Source of the DNA: Methylocystis sp. H62
Lineage (GTDB): Bacteria; Pseudomonadota; Alphaproteobacteria; Rhizobiales; Beijerinckiaceae
DNA: 64,000 nucleotides
Assembly (NCBI RefSeq): GCF_015709515.1
Contig: NZ_JADNQZ010000054.1
Location: 152,639 to 216,638, forward strand
Reading direction: 5' to 3'
Made by a program: the position numbers and the translations under genes. The notes beneath the pieces are model-generated. The model was not told where the DNA came from. It did no database searches and saw only the letters and a program-made list of their open reading frames with translations. Of this stretch, positions 24,084 through 33,840 are shown in pieces. How positions within the stretch are numbered: the stretch's first letter is position 1; each line of letters opens with the position of its first letter.

Positions 24084-24919
24084 CGCCATTGACGCCAAGC
24101 GAAATTCGAACACTCTCCAGCAGACGTCGCCGCCGATTGGCGTTTCCCGCGGCTATGCTCGCCTCTATGACAGCCTCCGCCGCGACTTCGCATGCGCAGG
24201 CCCGCGCCGCCCAGATCGCCAAATGCGCGCTAAATTCGACTCAGGCATCGGCGGAAGCCATCAGCAGTGCGACTGACGAGGCGTCGCGCCGCTTCCATAT
24301 CCCGCCTCAATGGATTCGCGCCGTCATGCGCGCTGAAAGTTATGGCGACGCATGCGCCGTCTCCGGCAAAGGCGCAATCGGTCTGATGCAGATCATGCCG
24401 GCGACATACGAGGAGCTACGCCTCAAGCATGCTCTTGGACCCGATCCCTTCGATCCAGGCGACAATATTTTGGCGGGCGCAGCCTATCTTTCCGAGGTGT
24501 TCGAGCGTTATCGCGAAGGCGGCTTCCTCGCCGCCTATAACGCCGGTCCACAGCGCTATGAACAATATTTGCGTGGACGCCCATTGCCGACTGAGACGAT
24601 AATTTACGTTACGGGACTTGCATCAAAACTCGGCCTCGAGGAGCTTGCTGCGACGCAAAGTTCCCCATCCGCCGACATCAGCAAACCGTCAACCTTCGTC
24701 GCTCTAACCAAACTGAATTCTACGCGGCAAATCGCCCAAAACAGCGCGGCCAGCGCCGGAGCGACTACCGGGGAATCCGTCGATCACCCTCTTTTTCCGG
24801 CGCAGCGCGATGACAAGATATTTGCGCGAGTTTCGCTTTCGGACGGTGGCTCGATTGCACGCTTGCGCGTGGTCCAGCATTCGCCTGCCGATATTTTTGT
24901 AGATCGTCGCGCTCGATGA
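24080..24919 (+). CDS. Lytic transglycosylase for conjugation
   Basis: A 279-residue protein with a signal-like N-terminus (about 18-40) and an SLT domain (about 65-170). The catalytic Glu is in IRAVMRAESYGD, followed by SGKGAIGLMQIMPATYEEL and AGAAYLSEVFERYREGGFLAAYNAGP. It would locally cut peptidoglycan so the Trb channel can cross the wall (VirB1/TrbN-like role). The C-terminal 80 residues are a variable region. GTG 24080 overlaps the traF stop; a TTG at 24089 with GGAG eight bases upstream is an alternative start. Confidence 0.86.
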   Translation: MTPLTPSEIRTLSSRRRRRLAFPAAMLASMTASAATSHAQARAAQIAKCALNSTQASAEAISSATDEASRRFHIPPQWIRAVMRAESYGDACAVSGKGAIGLMQIMPATYEELRLKHALGPDPFDPGDNILAGAAYLSEVFERYREGGFLAAYNAGPQRYEQYLRGRPLPTETIIYVTGLASKLGLEELAATQSSPSADISKPSTFVALTKLNSTRQIAQNSAASAGATTGESVDHPLFPAQRDDKIFARVSLSDGGSIARLRVVQHSPADIFVDRRAR

Positions 24920-25162
24920 TCCCTTTCAAGCTCTATCGCATGTTAGCGCAGCAACTCGCGCCTTTGTGCGCGAGCGTGGCGGAGGGAGCGCAAGTGAGTG
25001 ACCTATGGCAAGATAAAAGGGACAGCCTGCGGCTTTGTCCAGCGGTCGGTTTGTCGTTGTGCATCAATGCATTCGCGCAGGCTGTCAATTCCATCCGCAG
25101 CCTCCCCCAAACAATAACTCATTGCGCCCGCACCTTCATTTCCACTTCGCGAGACTTTTGAC
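24920..25162. other. Candidate origin of transfer upstream of the relaxase gene
   Basis: No convincing gene lies between the transglycosylase and the relaxase; one 81-codon frame overlaps the former by four bases but has no recognisable features. Two inverted repeats are visible: CTCGCGC/GCGCGAG near 24956-24975 and GGACAGCC/GGCTTTGTCC near 25020-25041. In related ICEs oriT lies next to rlxS. A nick site cannot be identified by eye. Confidence 0.4.
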
Positions 25163-26902
25163 ATGGCCAGCGATGACGATATCCGCATTCGTCCCGAGCG
25201 CATTCGGCAGACGAAGCCCGGAAAGGTAAAGTCTTTCGTTTCCCGCGTGTTGGCCGCGACGCAGAAGGCGGGCGGACTAAATCGTTCGAGTTCACACGGA
25301 AAGGGACGCCACGCTTTCGGTCGTGGCCGCGCCGCGAGCTTCTCCGCGCTGCGCGGACTGACCTCCCGACCGCGAATTGTGGTGGTGAAGGCCCGTGTGG
25401 TTCGACATCGCGGAAAGTCGATGTCCCTCGCGGCGCATCTTTCCTATCTGCGTCGCGACGGCGTCACGCGCGATGGCGCGCCCGGAAAAATGTTTGATGC
25501 CAGTGGCGATGGCGTTGACGTCAAGTCCTTCACCGAGCGATGCCAGAGCGATCGCCATCACTTTCGCTTTATCGTCGCGCCGGATGACGCGATGGAGCTT
25601 AGCGACCTGCGGGCCTTCACGCGGGATCTCATGGCCGACATGGCGCGCGATCTTGGGACCAAGCTCGACTGGGTCGCGATCGACCATTGGAACACCGAGC
25701 ATCCGCATATCCATGTCCTCTTGCGCGGACGCGCCGATGACGGCGCCGATCTCGTCATCAGTCGCGACTATATCAGCCGGGGTCTTCGCGCCCGCGCCGA
25801 GCGGCTCGCCACCCTAGAGCTCGGTCAACGCAGCGAACAAGAGATTCGCCAATCGCTCGAACGCCGGGTCGACGCCGACCGCTGGACGCCGCTTGATCAG
25901 GCGCTGGCCCGCGAAGCCGGGGAAAGGGACGGCCTCATTGATCTCCGGCCGGATGTGGAACAGGCGAACGACATGGAGCGAAGCCTCCTCGTTGGACGGG
26001 CGCGCAAGCTGGAGAAGCTCGGTCTCGCCGCCCCCGTCGGCGTGGGCAAATGGGTGATGGCCGAGGAGGCCGAGAGCGTGCTTCGCAAGCTTGGAGAACG
26101 CGGTGACATCATCAAGCGGATTCATCAAGGCCTCGCCGCCCAGGGCGTCGATCGTGCGACGGGCGATTTCTGCTGGGACGGCGAAACGCGCGGCGATCCG
26201 ATCATCGGACGACTCATCTCGCGCGGCCTCGACGACGAATTAAAGGGCTCCGCCTTCGCGATCGTGGATGGCGTCGACGGTCGCACCTATCACCTCCGCT
26301 TCAACGACATCGATGCGACGGGTGACGCCGCTCCAGGCGCGATTGTCGAAGTTCGACGCCTCACATCTGGCGACGATCGGACAGCGCGTCTTGTTCTCGC
26401 CGTTCGTTCCGATCTTTCCATTGAAAATCAGATCGACGCGAACGGCGCTACCTGGCTTGATCGACGCCTCGTCGCCAAAGAGTCTATGCCGATATCGGAA
26501 TCGGGCTTTGGTCAGGATGTCCGTGACGCGATGGAGGCGCGGGCCGACCACCTTATCGCCGACGGGCTTGCCAGGCGACAAGGTCAGCGACTGGTCTTCG
26601 CCAGCAATCTCATCGAAACGCTGCGCGCTCGCGAGCTGAACGAAGCGTCCGCCCGACTCACGTCCGAGACCGGCTTATCCCAACATTCGGTCACCGAGGG
26701 AGATTCCGTCGCTGGCGTCTATCGGCGGCGTGTGACCCTGGCGTCCGGTCGCTACGCCATGATCGATGACGGGCTCGGCTTCAGTCTTGTCCCTTGGACC
26801 CCTTCGCTCGAAAAGCAACTTGGACGGCAGGTGTCAGGCGTGCTGGGCCCAGGGGGCGGCGTGGACTGGAGCTTCGGTCGCAAGAGAGGCATCGGTTTGT
26901 AG
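25163..26902 (+). CDS. rlxS: Relaxase RlxS (VirD2-like, DUF3363)
   Basis: A 579-residue relaxase that nicks the transfer origin and leads the strand into the recipient. The N-terminal catalytic part (about 65-215) has the conserved HLSYLRRDGV with its Tyr, the HHFRFIVAPDDA block and the histidine triad IDHWNTEHPHIHVLLRG (about 173-189). The C-terminal half is DUF3363 (LGLAAPVGVGKWVMAEEAE and following). This is the relaxase type of ICEMlSymR7A and related elements. It lies directly after the candidate oriT region and before traG. Confidence 0.9.
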   Translation: MASDDDIRIRPERIRQTKPGKVKSFVSRVLAATQKAGGLNRSSSHGKGRHAFGRGRAASFSALRGLTSRPRIVVVKARVVRHRGKSMSLAAHLSYLRRDGVTRDGAPGKMFDASGDGVDVKSFTERCQSDRHHFRFIVAPDDAMELSDLRAFTRDLMADMARDLGTKLDWVAIDHWNTEHPHIHVLLRGRADDGADLVISRDYISRGLRARAERLATLELGQRSEQEIRQSLERRVDADRWTPLDQALAREAGERDGLIDLRPDVEQANDMERSLLVGRARKLEKLGLAAPVGVGKWVMAEEAESVLRKLGERGDIIKRIHQGLAAQGVDRATGDFCWDGETRGDPIIGRLISRGLDDELKGSAFAIVDGVDGRTYHLRFNDIDATGDAAPGAIVEVRRLTSGDDRTARLVLAVRSDLSIENQIDANGATWLDRRLVAKESMPISESGFGQDVRDAMEARADHLIADGLARRQGQRLVFASNLIETLRARELNEASARLTSETGLSQHSVTEGDSVAGVYRRRVTLASGRYAMIDDGLGFSLVPWTPSLEKQLGRQVSGVLGPGGGVDWSFGRKRGIGL

Positions 26903-27046
26903 GAGCGTTGCCGAATGGGCTCTCACGGCATCCCTTGGCGCGGACCGCTTGGTCTCCTCCGGTATTTGTGCGCTGTGGCGCGCCGATCTGCGACGCGAGG
27001 TTAATTTTCCTTGCAGACACAAAACTGGAAGCCACAAGCTGGCGTT

Positions 27047-29041
27047 ATGTCGGCAACGCGCATCCTCTGGGACCAGATCTTAATCGTCTTCGCCATTGTG
27101 CTCGCGACGACGTGGAGCGCGACGCAATGGACGGCCTGGCGATTGGCGTTCCAACCGGAATTGGGCCCGCCCTGGTTTCTACTCGGAACATGGCGACTCT
27201 ATCCGCCGCCGGCTTTCTTTTGGTGGTGGTATCACTTCGACGCCTATGCGCCCGATATTTTTGTCGAAGGCGCCGTCATCGCCGCATCGGGCGGCTTTGC
27301 TTCCATCGCGGTCGCCATCGGCATGTCGGTGCATCGCGCCGGCGAAGCTAAGAACGTTGTCACTTATGGTTCTGCCCGCTGGGCGACGCCGGAAGAAGTT
27401 CGACAGGCGGGGCTTCTCGAATCAGATGGCGTCATGCTCGGAAAATTCGAGGACAAATATCTGCGCCATGACGGACCCGAGCATGTCCTGTGTTTTGCTC
27501 CAACCCGTTCTGGCAAGGGCGTCGGCCTAGTCGTTCCGACGCTTCTTACCTGGCCCGGGTCCATCATCGTCCATGACATCAAGGGCGAGAACTGGTCCCT
27601 TACCGCCGGCTGGCGTGCGCGATTTGGCCGCGTGCTGCTGTTCGATCCAACGAACGCCAGCTCCTCTACCTACAATCCCTTGCTCGAAGTTCGGCGCGGC
27701 CCCGCGGAAGTGCGAGACGTCCAGAATGTCGCCGATATTCTTGTTGACCCGGAAGGGGCTCTTGAGCGACGCAATCACTGGGAAAAGACCAGCCATTCGC
27801 TTCTCGTCGGCGCCATTCTTCACGTCCTTTATGCCGAACCCGAAAAGACGCTCGCGGGCGTCGCCAACTTCCTCTCTGATCCGAAGCGCCCAATCGAAAC
27901 GACGCTGCGAGCCATGATGACGACGCAGCATCTTGGCGCGGCCGGCCCGCACCCGGTCGTCGCTTCAACCGCCCGCGAGCTCCTCAACAAATCCGAGAAT
28001 GAACGCTCAGGCGTACTTTCCACCGCAATGTCTTTTCTTGGTCTCTATCGCGACCCCGTCGTCGCTGAGGTCACGCGCCGCTGCGACTGGCGCATCGCCG
28101 ACCTTGTCTCCGGGGAGACGCCCACAACGCTGTATCTCGTCGTTCCCCCGTCCGACATCTCGCGGACCAAGCCGCTCGTGCGCCTCGTGCTCAATCAGAT
28201 CGGCCGTCGGCTGACGGAGGAGCTGGAGTCAAGGGAGCGCCGGCATCGCCTACTGCTCATGCTCGATGAGTTTCCGGCGCTCGGCCGGCTCGACTTCTTC
28301 GAATCCGCGCTGGCCTTCATGGCTGGCTATGGACTGAAAAGTTTCCTCATCGCCCAGTCGCTCAATCAGATCGAGAAGGCTTACGGCCCCAACAACGCCA
28401 TTCTCGATAATTGCCACGTCAGAGTGTCCTTCGCGACCAATGACGAACGCACGGCCAAGCGGGTCTCAGACGCGCTCGGCACCGCAACCGAAATGCGGGC
28501 GATGAAGAACTACGCCGGCCATCGTCTCAGTCCATGGCTTGGACATTTGATGGTGTCGCGTCAGGAAACCGCGCGTGCGCTGCTGACGCCGGGCGAGGTG
28601 ATGCAATTGCCGCCCGATAACGAAATCGTCCTTGTCTCCGGCCTACCGCCGATCAGAGCAAAAAAAACGCGCTATTACGAGGACCGCCGATTGGCGGCGC
28701 GAATTATGTCGCCGCCGGCGCCCCGCCCCGTCCGCGCGTCCGCGGCGCCCATGATGGCAGGCAACAGCATAACCAAGGACGATTGGACCGCGTTGCGGAC
28801 ACCGCAACCGAAAACGCCAAGCGACGAGGATTTCGCCAACTGCGGGATCCGCCGTGAACCTGAGCTCCCCGAGCACGAAGACATCGCGCTTCCAGAACCA
28901 AATTTGGTGCTGAAACCAGAAGTCTTCCTTGTCGAAGACGCGGATGACGACGAGGCGATCAGAGCTCGCATTCTACGAGCTCAATCTCGCTCGCTGGCGC
29001 GACAGGCGACGATGGACCCCGATGACGGCATAGCGCTGTAG
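27047..29041 (+). CDS. traG: Coupling protein TraG (VirD4-like)
   Basis: A 664-residue inner-membrane ATPase that links the relaxase-DNA complex to the Trb channel. Two N-terminal helices (about 5-25 and 70-95) are followed by Walker A APTRSGKGVG (about 151-160), a TraG-type HDIKGENWSLTAGWR segment and Walker B LLLMLDEFPALGRL. The acidic C-terminal tail is variable. ATG 27047 is preferred to a TTG 36 bases upstream because it fits the family N-terminus. The CopG-type gene starts nine bases after its stop. Confidence 0.93.
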   Translation: MSATRILWDQILIVFAIVLATTWSATQWTAWRLAFQPELGPPWFLLGTWRLYPPPAFFWWWYHFDAYAPDIFVEGAVIAASGGFASIAVAIGMSVHRAGEAKNVVTYGSARWATPEEVRQAGLLESDGVMLGKFEDKYLRHDGPEHVLCFAPTRSGKGVGLVVPTLLTWPGSIIVHDIKGENWSLTAGWRARFGRVLLFDPTNASSSTYNPLLEVRRGPAEVRDVQNVADILVDPEGALERRNHWEKTSHSLLVGAILHVLYAEPEKTLAGVANFLSDPKRPIETTLRAMMTTQHLGAAGPHPVVASTARELLNKSENERSGVLSTAMSFLGLYRDPVVAEVTRRCDWRIADLVSGETPTTLYLVVPPSDISRTKPLVRLVLNQIGRRLTEELESRERRHRLLLMLDEFPALGRLDFFESALAFMAGYGLKSFLIAQSLNQIEKAYGPNNAILDNCHVRVSFATNDERTAKRVSDALGTATEMRAMKNYAGHRLSPWLGHLMVSRQETARALLTPGEVMQLPPDNEIVLVSGLPPIRAKKTRYYEDRRLAARIMSPPAPRPVRASAAPMMAGNSITKDDWTALRTPQPKTPSDEDFANCGIRREPELPEHEDIALPEPNLVLKPEVFLVEDADDDEAIRARILRAQSRSLARQATMDPDDGIAL

Positions 29042-29050
29042 GAAACCTAC

Positions 29051-29482
29051 ATGGCGGTGAAGCAGCGCCTTTCCGTCTATCTCGACGCCGACATGATGGC
29101 GCAGCTCGAAAAGCTTGCAAGCAAGGAACGCGCAGCGAAGTCTTCGATCGCGGAAGCCGCGATCATTTCGTTCCTGACGGCGGACGATGCCGACCGCTGG
29201 GAAGCCGCAGTGACGCGCCGGCTCGATCGCCTAACGCGCTCCGTTGATCGCCTTGAGCGTGATCTTGAATTCTCCGTCGAGGCGCTCGCGCTCTATGTCC
29301 GCGCCTGGCTCACCGCGACGCCGCCATTGCCCGAAGGTACGCAGCCGGCGGCGCAAGCCAAGGGACGAGAACGCTACGAGAGTTTTATCGAGGCGTTGGG
29401 GCGAAGGATGGCTAAAGGACAAAGACTGACAAAAGAAATCTCGGAGGAATTCCAGTCCGAAACTGCTGGCGAGATTTCGTGA
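29051..29482 (+). CDS. CopG-type ribbon-helix-helix protein
   Basis: A 143-residue protein with an N-terminal ribbon-helix-helix (about 3-45: QRLSVYLDADMMAQLEKLAS, then SSIAEAAIISFL), a coiled-coil-like middle rich in Arg and Leu (about 52-72), and a tail. In related ICEs this gene sits between traG and trbB and is annotated as a CopG-family regulator. Here the cargo block begins just after it, so it no longer neighbours trbB. Confidence 0.85.
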   Translation: MAVKQRLSVYLDADMMAQLEKLASKERAAKSSIAEAAIISFLTADDADRWEAAVTRRLDRLTRSVDRLERDLEFSVEALALYVRAWLTATPPLPEGTQPAAQAKGRERYESFIEALGRRMAKGQRLTKEISEEFQSETAGEIS

Positions 29483-29960
29483 AAGGTCGCACTGAGATCA
29501 CGGGACTGCAAGGCATCAATCAACCCAGGCACGGTGAGCATCATGCCATAGTTTACGTCCGGTGAGCTGTTCCGTCGGGTCCGGAAACATGGATTGCTAC
29601 CGCCACTTCCACGCCGTTAAAAGCACCGGCCCACCGCCCAGCTGGGTGTCGACGCCATAGCAGATCGTGTTCGCCTGATTGCCGCTCCCCTGAAGAGGTC
29701 CGGTTGCCGTCTGTTGCGTCTGATTGTACTTATTGAGGGCCCCGACGCGCCGTAATTTCGGCGGAGGGCCATCGGCGCCATAGCCGGTGACTCCCGGGCC
29801 ATTGGCCCTTGGTTAGAAACACGAGATTCGATGTCGAAGTGATCCGAACGAAGGCCCCTTGCCGTGCAACTGCCCCCCATAGGATCAGCGACGAGTACGG
29901 CTCAGTCGTTGGCGCCGTATTCGTAGTCGGCCAACCTCAATTTATAGATGTCATCAGGGT
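29483..29960. other. Left edge of the cargo block, degenerate sequence
   Basis: About 480 bases without an intact gene. On the minus strand at about 29600-29815 one frame reads as a short protein-like stretch (GVTGYGADGPPPKLR, then GSGNQANTICYGVDTQLGGG) cut at both ends. It looks like a gene remnant of unknown family. The change from orderly backbone to remnants marks where foreign DNA was inserted between copG and trbB. Confidence 0.35.
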
Positions 29961-30305
29961 TGTACGCAGCGGCGCAATAGTCGGCCATTGAGCGTCGCAT
30001 ATTGCGGCCGCGTGGCGGCGTAAAGTCCGCACAGTTTTAGGCTGACTTCCCGAACATTGATTCGGGAGGGCGGCCGGGGACGGTGGAGATTTACGCGGCG
30101 GCTCGACGCTTTGTTTTCATTGAGGGCAATAGCCAGCGCGAAGCGGCGCGCGTGTTTGGACTGAGCCGGGACACGATCGCGAAGATGTGCCGCCATTCCG
30201 CACGGCCGGATTACGTGCGCACAAAGGCGCCGAAGCGGCCGAAGCTCGGGCTGCTGCTCACGGTGATTGACGCGATCCTGGAGACGGACAAGACTGCTCC
30301 GCAGT
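29961..30305 (+). mobile_element. IS21-family remnant (left end and N-terminus of istA)
   Basis: The frame from 30083 encodes an IstA N-terminus: YAAARRFVFIEGNSQREAAR, FGLSRDTIAKMCRHSARPDY and KLGLLLTVIDAILETDK, the helix-turn-helix region of IS21 transposases. Similarity stops near codon 74, where the sequence turns into unrelated DNA. Upstream, from about 29961 (TGTACGCAGCGG), lies a sequence like an IS21 left end. No catalytic core and no istB are present, so this is a dead fragment. Confidence 0.72.
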
Positions 30306-30502
30306 GCAAGCCGACATCAGTGGTCAGATTGCTCTTTTCATCCCAAGAGACGGCGTCGGTCACCCAGCGGCGGCCAGCAAGACACGTTTCGGACGGGCCT
30401 GCACACCCCTGGGCCTCCAGCCTTAATGATGAGCTACCCGTTGAAATGATCCGCCTGCAAAAGCCTGTTCCCTTCACATCCCCCAGATCGACCCAAATTG
30501 GT

Positions 30503-31513
30503 TCAATTCTGCTCCGCTTCGGCCAGGCATTGTGCGAGATCGTCATAGCCATACAAGAGCGCCAGCTCCCTTGGCGTCAGGCCTGCGTGCGATCTCAGGT
30601 CCAGGCGCGCGCCAGCGGCGATGAGCGCTCGCGCCGCTTCCAGATGGCCGTGCCAGACCGCATCGTGCAGCGCTGTCAAGCCGTTGTAGGCACCCTGCGC
30701 ATCCAACTCTGACGCTGGCCCAACAGCGCGAGTGCGCTTTTCCGTTAGCGCCTGGATGACCTCGGCGTGCCCGAAATAACTCGCCTCGTGGACCGGCGTG
30801 CCCCGCATCAATCCGATGGCCCGTCGCGGGTCCGCTCCCGCGTCCAGCAGTAAGCGCACGATGTCGGCCCGGCCTTGACGAGCAGCGATGCCAAGCGAGG
30901 TATAATTGTCGTCGGGGCTCCCCACGATCGGCGCCCGTTCGTCAACGCAGGCGCCGTTCGCAAGCAGCCGCTTGACCTCGCCGATGTCGCCTGCCTTGAC
31001 TGCCCCCATCAGCGCAAGCGCACCTATCTGCTTGGTGTGAGCCTCCTCTTGCGCCTCGATCAGACGCGCGATCGCGTCGAGCTTGTCCTCTCTCGCAAGG
31101 TCGAGGGCTGTTTGCCGCCAATGGTTGCTGATTGCCGCTCGGGCGCCCCGCTCCAGGAGAAGTCGGACCGCCTCCACGTGCTTGTGCAGCACCGCATCCA
31201 TTAGCGCAGTATTTCCGAGGACGGGAGACTGTTGATCGATAAAGGCGCCATGGTTCAGGAGTAGCCGGATGACGTCGGTATTGCCGGATTGCGCCGCCTT
31301 GTGAAACGCCGTCGCGCCCATCCTCGGCTCTATCACGTGGACCTCCGCACCAGCCGTGAGCAGAAGTTCGACCAATTGCGACTGGCCGAGTCCGGAGGCG
31401 ACCATTAGCGGCGTGAAGCCCTCGGGGCCGCGGCGGTTTACTTCGGCGCCTGAGCGGAGACTGTCGATAACACCCGCAAGGTCGCCGGCCCGGACCGACG
31501 CTTCGAGCGTCAC
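30503..31513 (-). CDS. Ankyrin-repeat protein
   Basis: A 336-residue protein made almost wholly of ankyrin repeats, about eight units of roughly 33 residues (for example GFTPLMVASGLGQSQLVELL, GNTALMDAVLHKHVEAVRLL and LTALHDAVWHGHLEAARALI). No signal peptide or enzyme domain is visible, so a cytoplasmic protein-binding role is likely. The start is GTG at 31513, which overlaps the stop of the upstream hydrolase gene by four bases (GTGA); the two are therefore translationally coupled, although their link in function is unclear. Confidence 0.85.
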   Translation of the reverse strand: MTLEASVRAGDLAGVIDSLRSGAEVNRRGPEGFTPLMVASGLGQSQLVELLLTAGAEVHVIEPRMGATAFHKAAQSGNTDVIRLLLNHGAFIDQQSPVLGNTALMDAVLHKHVEAVRLLLERGARAAISNHWRQTALDLAREDKLDAIARLIEAQEEAHTKQIGALALMGAVKAGDIGEVKRLLANGACVDERAPIVGSPDDNYTSLGIAARQGRADIVRLLLDAGADPRRAIGLMRGTPVHEASYFGHAEVIQALTEKRTRAVGPASELDAQGAYNGLTALHDAVWHGHLEAARALIAAGARLDLRSHAGLTPRELALLYGYDDLAQCLAEAEQN

Positions 31514-32481
31514 GTGGGAGTTCCGTCAGATGAACCGATAGCGCCGAGGAATTTGACAAGCTCGGCGTTGACGCGATCGGCCGCCTCGTGCTGGAGCCAA
31601 TGGCCGGCATTCTCCACGCGGACGACGTCGAGCAGGCCAGGCTGAGATTGCTGAAGCTGCGAGGCTGTGGGTGGCTCAGGATGAAACAGCCGGCAGAGGC
31701 CATCGTCAGCGCCCCAGATGTAGAGCGTGGGCTGCCGGATGACTGCATTCTTGAACGCCGCCGTGAGATCGAACGACGTCTGCATGGCGCGGTAGTAATT
31801 GAGCCCGCCGCGAAAGCCCGTCCTATCGAACGAGCGAATCGTGTGTTGGACGTATGCCGGATTCGCCCAACTCGGCACACCGACCGGAGAAGGCCGTAGC
31901 ATGTGCTTGGTCGGGTCGATCGGGTCCCATCTCTCGTCGGGTCGCGGGCTTGCCGAAAGCCAGTACAAAACGCTCGGTATCGTTCTCGGAGCGTCCGCGT
32001 AGCGGATCTCGGCGTCGGGCTCCATCATGTCGAACGCATAGTAGCGATTGCCCAGGCCTTTCCGGCGAAGCTCGTCCCAGAAACTGATCTCGCCACGGGG
32101 CGCAAAAGGAATGCTCAAGCTGACGAGCGCGCGAAATCGGTCGGGCCGCATCAGCATTGCGCGCTGGGCATGGTCGGCGCCCCAGTCGTGGCCGACGAGA
32201 ACGGCCGACTTGATCTCGAGAGCGTCGAGCACGCCCACGAGGTCGCCTACGATGTGCAGGGAGCTGTAAAGATTGACGTCCGGGGGAGCATAGCTTTCGC
32301 CATAGCCCCGCATGTCGATCGCCACCGCGCGATAGCCCGCCTCTTCAACAGCGCGCATTTGGCTGCGCCAAGTCTCCGCCGTGTCAGGAAAGCCGTGACA
32401 GAACAGAACGGCGGGGCCCTGACCCCGGTGGATGACATGGAATGGTGCGCTGTTGACTTGCACCTGCGCCATTTGAGCCAT
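31510..32481 (-). CDS. Epoxide-hydrolase-like alpha/beta hydrolase
   Basis: A 323-residue alpha/beta hydrolase similar to soluble epoxide hydrolases and haloacetate dehalogenases. It has the oxyanion motif HGFPD (29-33), the nucleophile Asp99 in VGHDWGADHA, the cap-domain tyrosine region LNYYRAMQ and the catalytic His in ENAGHWLQHE. An Asp nucleophile fits epoxide or haloalkane hydrolysis rather than esterase action. It sits in a minus-strand group with an SDR, 36 bases downstream of it, and an ankyrin gene that it overlaps. The likely substrate is a xenobiotic or small aliphatic epoxide, but this is inference. Confidence 0.86.
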   Translation of the reverse strand: MAQMAQVQVNSAPFHVIHRGQGPAVLFCHGFPDTAETWRSQMRAVEEAGYRAVAIDMRGYGESYAPPDVNLYSSLHIVGDLVGVLDALEIKSAVLVGHDWGADHAQRAMLMRPDRFRALVSLSIPFAPRGEISFWDELRRKGLGNRYYAFDMMEPDAEIRYADAPRTIPSVLYWLSASPRPDERWDPIDPTKHMLRPSPVGVPSWANPAYVQHTIRSFDRTGFRGGLNYYRAMQTSFDLTAAFKNAVIRQPTLYIWGADDGLCRLFHPEPPTASQLQQSQPGLLDVVRVENAGHWLQHEAADRVNAELVKFLGAIGSSDGTPT

Positions 32482-32517
32482 GCTCCGCCTTTGCTCCGAT
32501 CAGAGTCTGTCTTCTGA

Positions 32518-33255
32518 TCAATGAAACGTCGCCCCACCATCGACGACTATGATCTGGCCGGTAACGAAGCAGGCCGCCTCGCTCGCTAAAAACAGGCAGG
32601 CGCCGACGAGATCCTCCGGCCGCTCCTCGCGCGCGATCGCGCGCGACGCAATGACGCCCGCCAGCATCTCCTCTGAATAATCCTTGTTGCGTCGTATGCC
32701 TCCGGTCACGGTGAGGCCGGGCGCGATGGCGTTGACGGTGATGCCGTCACGGCCGACTTCCGCTGCGAGTGAGCGCGTCATCGCAACGATCGCTCCTTTG
32801 CTCGCAACGTAATGCAGCATGTATGGGGTGCCGACAAAGACCGTGGCCGAGGTCAGATTGACGATGCGCCCCCATTTCTTTTTCCGCATACGCGGGATGA
32901 CCGCCTTGCTGCAGAGGAACTGGCTAAGCGTATTGACGGTCAGAACGCGCGTCCAATCCTCCGGCGTGATCTGCTCGAAGGGCTTGGGCGAGATCTTCGC
33001 CGCCAGCGCGGCATTGTTGACCAGGATATCTACGCCTCCCTGACCCAGCTCTATCTGATCAATGCATGCCTGGACGCTGGAAGGATCGGCGACATTGCAA
33101 TGAACCCGCCGAACGCCGGGCGGGCTTGCGTCTTTCTTCCACGCGATGTCGGCGCCGATCACCTGCGCCCCCTGCGCCGCAAGCTCCTTTGCGATGACGG
33201 CGCCGATGCCCGTGGCCGCACCAGTGACAAGCGCGATTTTTCCTTCAAGGGTCAT
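32518..33255 (-). CDS. Short-chain dehydrogenase/reductase
   Basis: A 245-residue classical SDR that uses NAD(P). The cofactor motif is TGAATGIG (about 11-18), NNAA follows near 89, and the catalytic Ser, Tyr and Lys are in LTSATVFVGTPYMLHYVASK. The C-terminal VTGQIIVVDGGATFH is typical of FabG-like members. It is the first gene of a tight minus-strand set with an epoxide-hydrolase-like enzyme and an ankyrin protein. Oxidation of a diol or alcohol made by the hydrolase would fit, but the substrate is unknown. Confidence 0.87.
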   Translation of the reverse strand: MTLEGKIALVTGAATGIGAVIAKELAAQGAQVIGADIAWKKDASPPGVRRVHCNVADPSSVQACIDQIELGQGGVDILVNNAALAAKISPKPFEQITPEDWTRVLTVNTLSQFLCSKAVIPRMRKKKWGRIVNLTSATVFVGTPYMLHYVASKGAIVAMTRSLAAEVGRDGITVNAIAPGLTVTGGIRRNKDYSEEMLAGVIASRAIAREERPEDLVGACLFLASEAACFVTGQIIVVDGGATFH

Positions 33256-33429
33256 GGCGTAAAGCTCTTCTGGTCATGCGCTGAGCGCGCCGCTCGTCAT
33301 CCGCAAGGAGGCCGAAAATAAGCTCAACGGTTCGACCGCCTGTCGGCTGGCAAATCCCGTGATCAGAAAGAACGAAAGTTGCTCCCGGTCGGTTCCCAAT
33401 GGGTCCCGCCGCTTATTCATATCGGGTAC

Positions 33430-33592
33430 GTCGCGTTCCTCATGCTGGCTAGCCCCTCGGCGCCCGTGCTGCTGGCGTTGTAGGCGATCGCGACGGTCGC
33501 GCCGTCGGCCGCGAGCCGTTCAGCGATCGCCCTACCGATTCCGCGCGAACCTCCGGTCACGAGCGCGGTTTTTCCATGGGGGCCTGCGACAT
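33430..33592 (-). pseudogene. Truncated SDR gene fragment
   Basis: On the minus strand the frame GKTALVTGGSRGIGRAIAER continues to about 52 residues of an SDR N-terminus and then meets unrelated sequence and a stop. The ATG with the expected start context (33592) is in a different frame, so there is also a frameshift near 33560. This is a dead copy, distinct from the intact SDR gene next to it. Confidence 0.7.
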
Positions 33593-33840
33593 AAGAATCT
33601 CCTCGTTACGCGAGATGCGATTTCTGTGATTGCGGGGTGAGCTTGCGCGGCAGTTCATGCGTTCGCGGACGATCGGCCCCGGGTTTGCCTCGGTGACCGT
33701 GAGAGCCAGGCGAACGAGATCAGCGTCACCGCGCCATATTCATGGTGGGTCACGTGGTGCTGCGGAACACCGACCTGCTCCAGTTAACGGGCGCCCCTCA
33801 GGGGCCCGGCGCGCGCTGGCCAGACAAAGAGCCCAAGAAA

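Noticed and set aside
24916..25161. 81-codon frame overlapping the transglycosylase stop by ATGA
   Set aside because: The overlap is suggestive, but the product has no recognisable family or composition, and the position fits a non-coding transfer origin better.
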